Source: Chromera velia (taxonomy: Eukaryota > Sar > Chromeraceae). Taken from it: 33,050 nucleotides of DNA. The translations under genes and the position numbers were made by a program. This document shows positions 28,462-33,050 of this stretch, piece by piece. Location: contig JAHBMJ010001318.1 of the NCBI GenBank assembly GCA_018398765.1, forward strand, positions 1-33,050, written 5' to 3'. The notes below the pieces were generated by a model that was given only the letters and a program-made list of their open reading frames with translations, was not told the origin of the DNA and searched no databases. Position 1 is the first letter of the stretch, and every line of letters begins with the position of its first letter.

Positions 28462-31400
28462 TCCTCTGCGTGCGCGTCCGGTAATGTGTATTCCCATCAG
28501 CAGTGTGTTTGTGCATGTGCGTGTGTGTATGAGTTTGCAGCCTCTGAAGGTGTTACGATTTCGCACCCCCGAGGTGCGCTCCCCTTCTCAGCCTCAAGCC
28601 ATCACGTGTTCCTTCTTCTGTCCCCGGGCCGTCCCCAAAAGGTCGGGGTACGACGAGATCACCCGGCAGGAAGAGGAGGACAGAATACGGGCACAACAGG
28701 AGGAAGAGGAAGCAGCAGGGACAAGCAACATTGCCCCCGTGTTAACGCCACGAGACGGCCAAGGCGTGTTATCAGGTTCTACTTTCTTTGCAACGGGTGC
28801 CTTTGGGCAATGGCCTTCGCGGAGTCCCACGTCAATCCAGCAGGAAAAACCGCCGATGCAGGGGGAACCCAACGGAGAGGATCCAAAGAAAGACGCTCGA
28901 GACACTGCAACCAGTAGAGCCTCGTCGCCCAGAGCGGCGTCGAAATTTTCGAAGAGAAGACAGAAGGAGATGGAGGAGAAAGAGAAAGAGAGGAAACAGA
29001 AAGAGAAGGAGGCAGAGGAAGCACAGCAGAGAGAAAGAGAAAAGAAAAGGGCGCTTGCAGAAGAAGCCGAGAGAGCAAAAGCAGGCGTAGGGGGAAAGGG
29101 AAAGAGGTTGTTTGACAGTGAGGACGAAGAAGCGCGACTTCTTCTCAAGAGTGTCATGTTCGGCCTCGCGAATGGACAGGTCGGTCCGTCTGTCGGACAC
29201 TTTAGTTCGTGTCTGTGCATCAGAAACGAAGGAAGTGACCAAAAATGAATGAAGCCTTTCTTTCCGTTGGCGTGTTCCCGATCATGAGGTGGAAGATCAA
29301 ATCAGGAAAGGACGCACACAGACCGACCGACGAAGTAGATAGCTTACGTGCATTCAGTGAATTGTGTATCGTGTTTATCTAGCTGATTTTGAATTAAAAT
29401 AATGATTTCTATACTGTGAGTTTCTTTGCCGCTGAATGATCACGCAGGTCTGCGAGGTTGAGTTTGCTCCTCCTCGGAAGGGCGAGAGGGAACTCAGACA
29501 GACGATTGACGATGAGAGCGCGTTCATCGACGGGTTCGTCGAGAAGGGGGCGGATCTCGGGGCTTTCCAAAAAGTCACAGAGATGATACAGAACAGAATC
29601 GATGGAGGGAGTGCAGGACAGTATACAGGAGTGGGGGGGCAGGAGGCGGCTGACACCGTCTGGCTCCGATGTTGCCGTTTGAGAGAACGGGTTGGGGACG
29701 TTCACTTTCACGCAGTGCTACAAATCGACCTCTGTGTTGCCCTGAATGTCTTTGCCTCCTTCAGGTCTGTCTTGCATGTGTTTGTCTGGACACCGAGCTT
29801 GGCACTTTCTTTAGCCGTGTACGTTTGTTTCTCTCTTGTATTGCACTGTGCATTCGTCGAGTCGAAATCCAGCGATAGGTTGGCCCAACGAACAGAGTGG
29901 CGTGAAGTCCATGATGCATTTCTCAACGCAGAGAGTTTTCTTTCTTGCTGACGAAAAAGCATTTGAGATCCGTAAACGACAATTAACGTGCCTGTGCGGC
30001 TTCATTAATGTGTACATGCCTGCCCGTCCTCTTGTTCCTGTCCCTGTGTGCGCATACATACAGTGCCATTCGGGACCTTCACCTGTGGGACTCTAACTTT
30101 CGGATTCTGTTCGAGATCCGCTTTCCTCTGCCTCTCACGGCTTTGGCATTCAGACAAGTAGGCTCGATCGATGCATTACCGTGATTTGAAGGGAAAGGAG
30201 AGATGAAGAGGAAGAGTCCATGCTTGTGTTTTTCTTTCAGGTGCAGTTTTCTTCCTGAGTCTGGACCGATCTTGCGTTCCGTTTGGTTCCTATCTCGTTT
30301 GGTTCTTCGTATTTTCAGGTGTATATGAATGTATGCTTTGACGTAGAGGAAGCGTGCACACCAATCAAATGGGGTCGGTCCGAGTTTATCTCTGTTCCAA
30401 GGCGCTGTGTGGTGCCGTTGCTCGTTTTGTTTCTTGTTTTCTGCATGTGCAGCACCTCTCTCTTTGTCTCTGCTGAATGTCCGCATTGCAATTCAATGCC
30501 CTTCCTCCTCTGCAGACTTCAGAGGAGCCTGGAGACCTTTATATCGGGATGGCCACTCACCTGTCTCTTGTGCGGCAGGTTCGTTGCTTTGTTGGTCGTT
30601 TTTCTCCTTTTGTCCTTCCTGCTATCAACCACTCTCCAAATACTCTTCAGAGCACAGAGGGGCAGGAGAGAGACAAAATAGTCTGTCAGTGATTCCTCGG
30701 TATTCTCAATGTCTGTGAATCTAGTGACCGTTTCTCCACCTCTCACGGATACATTACGCGGATTAAGATGATCCGGTGCACTCCCTCTGTTCCCTCCTGA
30801 CGTCTACCTGCCTTGCGTATCTTCGGAATTGGAGGCATAGAACCTGATTCCTTTTTTTTACTTACGCATGGATGTATGTAGAAACACGCGCATCCACACG
30901 TCCTTTCAACATGTGCATGTTTCGCAGTCTGTTTTCCCACTATCAAACTAGTTGCTTGCCTCAGTAGAGAAGCAGATGCATGCACAAAAACACACGCTTT
31001 TGTCCTTGCAGGACCAGTGGCTTCCCTCGACGGATCTGGAAAGACTTGGGTGGAACCCCAGGCAGCCGGCCAGGGCCCCAAAGCAGCAGGCAGTGGCAGG
31101 GGCTGCAGGAAAAGAAGGAGAGGCAGCCGGAACGATGCCGGCCTGGGGGGGTCGACGCTCCCCCTCCCTTCTCTACCCCCACCTTTACGGAGACGATCCA
31201 CTTAGCAGTGTGTTACAGGGGAGCGATGAAACAAGTGGGGGGGGAGGGGGGAATCCCAAGAGTCCTCCTCAAGGGGGGAGTGCTGAAAAAGGGGGTCAGC
31301 AGCGGTTGACAGTGGGGTCTGTCGGAAAACTCAGAGCCTCTACACTTCCCTCTTCTGGGCACCAGGCAAACTTGAGCAGGGTTGCATCCAGAGCAGGGGG

Positions 31401-32670
31401 TGGGAGTAGGAAGTCTGTTCGTGGTGTTTCTTTGGTGGTCCCGAGACGGCCTGCAGAAGTTCTTGAGGATCTTCAGACAGCACGACAGACAGGAACAGGG
31501 AGGAATTTTATGGATTCTCGATTTCGTCCTTCCCGGTGCTTGGACAAAAAAGCAGTCGAGACTCTTGTGGCTGAAGGGGAGAAAAACAAACGTCCAGCTT
31601 CAAGTAAGTCGGAGTCCTATCTTGCCGAAACGTTTGGCTACGCCCTTCCCCGCTCAGCAAGGGACGGAACAGAAAGGGGGGTCGTGACAGACTCAGAAGA
31701 TGCTGGGTCCCCCCGGCCTTATTCGGCCGTATCCCGCAATGCATTCTCACGCACTAGCCGATTTGGGGTCTCCCTCGGTGTGATTGACATCGTCCACCGT
31801 TGTTTCAATGAAGGGGACCTCGCCGCAGTCGATAGAGCCCATATGACGCTCCACAAATCGTCGGAGCGCTCGAAGAAGCACATCCGGAGGCTTCAAGTGC
31901 GCGCTGCGAGGGCACGCTACCGTCGGTTGTTGATGCAGGAAAGAGATTTGAGGGCCCAGCGCAAAGCTGAGGACTCTTCGTATCTGTATCTGAGGGGAGG
32001 AAGGGAAAGGAGAGAGTACCTTCTCGACGTTCAAGATGCCGTTCCCTCCCTCCGGCCGAAAGCTCAGGCCCCGAAACGCCTGCTCGACAGTCCGAGAAGA
32101 AACCTCCACCTCTCCTCCAAAACTCCCGAATCCGCAGTGGCACGGCGTCTCTCAGCGTCCCTCTCACCCCAGAAACGTCCGTTGCAAGGGGAAAGTCAAC
32201 TGAAGGGTCGCAAGAGACGGGGAAAGGGAAAGGGGGGGGGTGGGAGTGCGTCTGAGGGTGGAGGCACGTCCCCCGGATCTGGAGAAGAGAAGGATAGAGA
32301 ATTGGGATCCGAGAAGGCCGATGCGTCCTCTCGTTCACTGTTGAAGGGGGGGAAAGACAAAGACAATCAGCGAGAGGGACCCCAAACATCTAGCGGATCC
32401 CTTGCTAAGACCGTCTCCCAGAGTCAATCCATTTCCGCATCTGGCTTTTTGACAGCCTCCCGTTCCTATCAATCTGGAGGGGGAGACGCCGGCTCCCCAC
32501 TTGGTCAGAAGGGGGGTGGGAGTCTTCGGAAGGTCCCTTGTGAAGTTGACGGTTTCCTTCAGCCGACGCTCCTCACTCGGAGAGGAGACTTCGTTTGTTT
32601 GACAAACGGGTTCACCGACTGGTTGCAGAAAGCTGTTGACTCTGGACTCCTAGACGAAGCACCTCGGGCG
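19344..32670 (+). CDS. Giant multi-exon WD40-repeat protein (runs past the window's last complete exon)
   Basis: About 20 exons can be followed: 19344-20036, 20547-21422, 21898-22083, 22388-22618, 22742-22802, 23164-23356, 23559-23877, 24125-24240, 24502-24673, 25003-25197, 25413-25439, 25508-about 25564, 26256-26528, 26979-27617, 27879-28128, 28541-29179, 29448-about 29610, 30064-30157, 30516-30578 and 31012-32670, which ends at donor GTAAGT. Phases agree at nearly all joins, most being phase 0. WD-type blades alternate with long disordered Ser/Gly/Glu-rich insertions. Such proteins are scaffolds; no specific orthologue is recognised. Donor GTs often lack a purine at +3. Least certain: ends of exons 6, 12 and 17, and a possible extra exon at 29765-29820. 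Confidence 0.7.
20037..20100 (+). repeat. (GTCT)n(CT)n microsatellite at the start of intron 1
   Basis: The repeat begins exactly at the 5' splice site, so the donor is itself the first unit of the GTCT run. About 20 CT units follow. Confidence 0.9.
20547..21422 (+). CDS. WD40 gene exon 2 (blade plus long disordered insert)
   Basis: 292 codons, phase 0 on both sides (acceptor TCTCTGCAG, donor GAG|GTCCGT). It starts with a WD blade and then gives some 260 residues rich in Pro, Ser, Gly, Ala, Glu and Lys with repeated SPxGSP-type motifs, likely an unstructured and phosphorylatable linker between blades. Confidence 0.75.
21769..21919 (+). repeat. 40-bp direct duplication of a splice acceptor
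   Basis: 21769-21808 and 21880-21919 are identical and each contains the acceptor CTTGCCTTCAG plus the first 22 nt of exon 3. The AT-rich spacer between them is about 70 bp. Only the second copy leads into the open frame; use of the first reads 24 codons to a stop at 21856. Confidence 0.9.
21898..22618 (+). CDS. WD40 gene exons 3 and 4
   Basis: Exon 3 (21898-22083, 62 codons) carries FTGHTRPVCYV and an acidic tail; exon 4 (22388-22618, 77 codons) carries FLLSAALDGSFCVWSLGAL, a glycine-rich loop encoded by G-runs, then LRGHSFAVETKW. Both are phase 0 at both ends. Donors are CAG|GTGGGT and CAG|GTAGGT. Confidence 0.75.
22742..23877 (+). CDS. WD40 gene exons 5-7
   Basis: Exon 5 (22742-22802) starts phase 0 after CTGCAG and ends phase 1; exon 6 (23164-23356) starts with the two bases needed, and probably ends phase 2 at CT|GTCTGC; exon 7 (23559-23877) supplies the third base and reads FSSQLCEPLAFLGDSEATLL, then a long charged helix with an ARARARRERE segment. 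The agreement of three successive phases supports the model. A longer alternative frame through the microsatellites (22937-23980) is rejected. Confidence 0.6.
23060..23152 (+). repeat. (CT)n(CCCT)n(GT)n intronic microsatellite
   Basis: Pyrimidine-rich CT/CCT repeats followed by about 13 GT units, ending about 12 bp before the exon 6 acceptor, so it serves as the polypyrimidine region. Confidence 0.9.
23441..23520 (+). repeat. (CT)n(GT)n(GA)n intronic microsatellite
   Basis: CT, GT and GA runs in series, with the GA part purine-rich on the sense strand, unlike most intronic repeats of this gene. Confidence 0.9.
24125..25197 (+). CDS. WD40 gene exons 8-10
   Basis: Exon 8 (24125-24240) is acidic (LLPDEFLSGGDDSGEG) and ends phase 2 at GG|GTAAGT. 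Exon 9 (24502-24673) begins with the single base required and reads YADRLTAVATADSSLRLLSS, a WD-like blade. Exon 10 (25003-25197) reads VALFFVPDLDYHKKKLAERM and then a Gly/Ser/Glu-rich linker. Phases match at both internal joins. Confidence 0.75.
25413..26528 (+). CDS. WD40 gene exons 11-13, including a 27-nt microexon
   Basis: Exon 11 (25413-25439) encodes nine residues, DHMEVICQF, between TTTCAG and GTACCT, phase 0. Exon 12 starts at 25508 (VTLSPILLRRFSSFDV); its donor is unresolved, CA|GTCATT at 25564 being the one that fits the phase of exon 13. Exon 13 (26256-26528) is a hydrophilic linker ending ANGDNSRL, phase 2 at CT|GTTAGT. Confidence 0.55.
26003..26095 (+). repeat. (CT)n(GT)n(CT)n intronic microsatellite
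   Basis: CT run, about 12 GT units and a second CT run in the intron before exon 13. Confidence 0.95.
26979..28128 (+). CDS. WD40 gene exons 14 and 15
   Basis: Exon 14 (26979-27617) has WTLWIGTNSGTLIAILLRD, a blade motif of the type seen in Lgl/tomosyn-like propellers, followed by a basic Gly/Lys/Ser-rich linker. Exon 15 (27879-28128) joins in phase 2 and reads EEFDRFVEENARKGRP, then IDWIFSALVCKTGEPSLLFL, ending DAFTME|GTCTGT. The blade similarity is short and does not establish orthology. Confidence 0.7.
28258..28455 (+). repeat. (TTTC)n/(TTCC)n and (CT)n intronic repeats
   Basis: Pyrimidine-only tetranucleotide runs (28258-28320) and about 14 CT units (28424-28455), both upstream of the exon 16 acceptor. 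Confidence 0.9.
28541..29179 (+). CDS. WD40 gene exon 16 (coiled-coil region)
   Basis: 213 codons, phase 0 at both ends (GAGTTTGCAG and CAG|GTCGGT). It contains a strongly charged Glu/Lys/Arg stretch (codons for KEMEEKEKERKQKEKEAEEA and onward), predicted as a long single helix or coiled coil, preceded by a disordered Ser/Pro segment. It ends with LLLKSVMFGLANGQ. Confidence 0.75.
29448..30578 (+). CDS. WD40 gene exons 17-19
   Basis: Exon 17 starts at 29448 (VCEVEFAPPRKGERELRQTI); a phase-2 donor CA|GTATAC near 29622 would fit the next exon. A WD-like stretch ACVCLDTELGTFFSR at 29765-29820 may be an extra exon. Exon 18 (30064-30157) reads AIRDLHLWDSNFRILFEI, and exon 19 (30516-30578) reads TSEEPGDLYIGMATHLSLVR. 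Together exons 18 and 19 complete a blade. Confidence 0.6.
31012..32670 (+). CDS. WD40 gene exon 20 (long basic, disordered C-terminal region)
   Basis: 553 codons between CCTTGCAG and GCG|GTAAGT, phase 0. Mostly low-complexity Gly/Ser/Lys/Arg, but with a conserved-looking core: SRFGVSLGVIDIVHRCFNEG, then an Arg-rich helix (HIRRLQVRAARARYRRLLMQ) and DFVCLTNGFTDWLQKAVDSG near the end. The good donor shows that the protein continues beyond 32670. Function not recognised. Confidence 0.75.
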
Positions 32671-32920
32671 GTAAGTGGTTGGGTAGTTGAATAACCAGCG
32701 GGGCTTTTTGCATATCCTTGCTTAGAGTCTTTGCCCCAATTTTCAATGAATGGAAAGCCTTCGTGAAGTTTCTCCCCGATGTAAATATCATCAGTCGACA
32801 TGAATTTCAAGTCAGCGTGATTGAAGTCTTCTCTGTGTGACTGCGGTCCCTTCGAAGTTTCCGTGAGACCTCAGAGTGTCAGTGTCTTCTTTATTTTGTT
32901 TTCCTGTCAGTCTCTGTGTC

Positions 32921-33005
32921 TGTCTGTCTGTCTGTCAGTCTGTCTATCTGTCTATCTGTCTATCTGTCTATCTGCCTGTCTGTCTATCTGTCTGTCTGTC
33001 TGTCT
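32921..33005 (+). repeat. (CTGT)n/(CTAT)n intronic microsatellite
   Basis: Tetranucleotide run in the intron after exon 20, of the same CTGT type as at intron 1. Confidence 0.95.
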
Positions 33006-33017
33006 TAATTTCACTCT

Positions 33018-33048
<31 letters not shown>
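33018..33048 (+). repeat. Poly-C tract at the window end
   Basis: About 30 consecutive C. Similar C runs border the assembly gap at 13586. Confidence 0.95.

Positions 33049-33050
<2 letters not shown>

Noticed and set aside
28594-29242. Long minus-strand ORFs opposite exon 16
   Set aside because: They are the reverse of the Glu/Lys/Arg-rich coding exon (Ser/Phe/Leu-rich), with no independent support.

Overview
This window looks like nuclear DNA of an intron-rich unicellular eukaryote. The right half holds host genes broken by many short introns filled with (CT)n, (GT)n and (CAGA)n microsatellites, with GT..AG splice sites and long acidic or Ser/Gly-rich inserts. A chromerid-type alveolate or similar alga is my best guess. 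That is inference; no ribosomal RNA or organellar marker is present to test it.

Layout. 1-753 is GC-rich and ends in an ORF with a long glutamate run. At about 754 composition drops sharply to AT-rich DNA, which continues to about 11,760. This block carries decayed reading frames on both strands, the clearest being a broken D5-type (P4/poxvirus-like) superfamily 3 primase-helicase of the kind carried by large DNA viruses of eukaryotes (3398-4518). It also carries at least seven copies of a two-box repeat (TGAGTAAA boxes 55-67 nt apart), a 454-bp foldback element (2944-3397) at the edge of the helicase remnant, and a 1.37-kb foldback element (10355-11720). I read the block as an endogenous viral island later invaded by transposons.

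Inside the island a complete non-autonomous LTR retrotransposon lies on the minus strand (6575-10202). It has 300-bp LTRs, a TTGAG target-site duplication, a primer-binding site resembling the initiator-Met type and a textbook polypurine tract. It interrupts a decayed minus-strand ORF. Its single gag-like ORF is itself split by a 1,089-bp hAT-like element (8264-9352) with 15-bp perfect terminal inverted repeats and an 8-bp target duplication. The order of events is therefore readable: viral-like DNA, then LTR element, then hAT-like element. The LTRs differ at about 10% of sites, nearly all transitions.

11,761-13,585 holds another decayed ORF, a possible SINE/LINE 3' end and simple repeats, ending at a poly-C-flanked assembly gap (13586-13810).

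The host part has two genes, arranged head to head about 0.9 kb apart. On the minus strand (13954-18467) is a probable terminal nucleotidyltransferase (TUTase or non-canonical poly(A) polymerase) whose last exon carries two CCCH zinc fingers; its introns hold a remarkable (CAGA)n higher-order array. On the plus strand (19344 to at least 32670) is a giant WD40-repeat protein of about 20 exons, whose splice phases can be followed across most of the gene. A 303-bp inverted-repeat element sits between the two starts.
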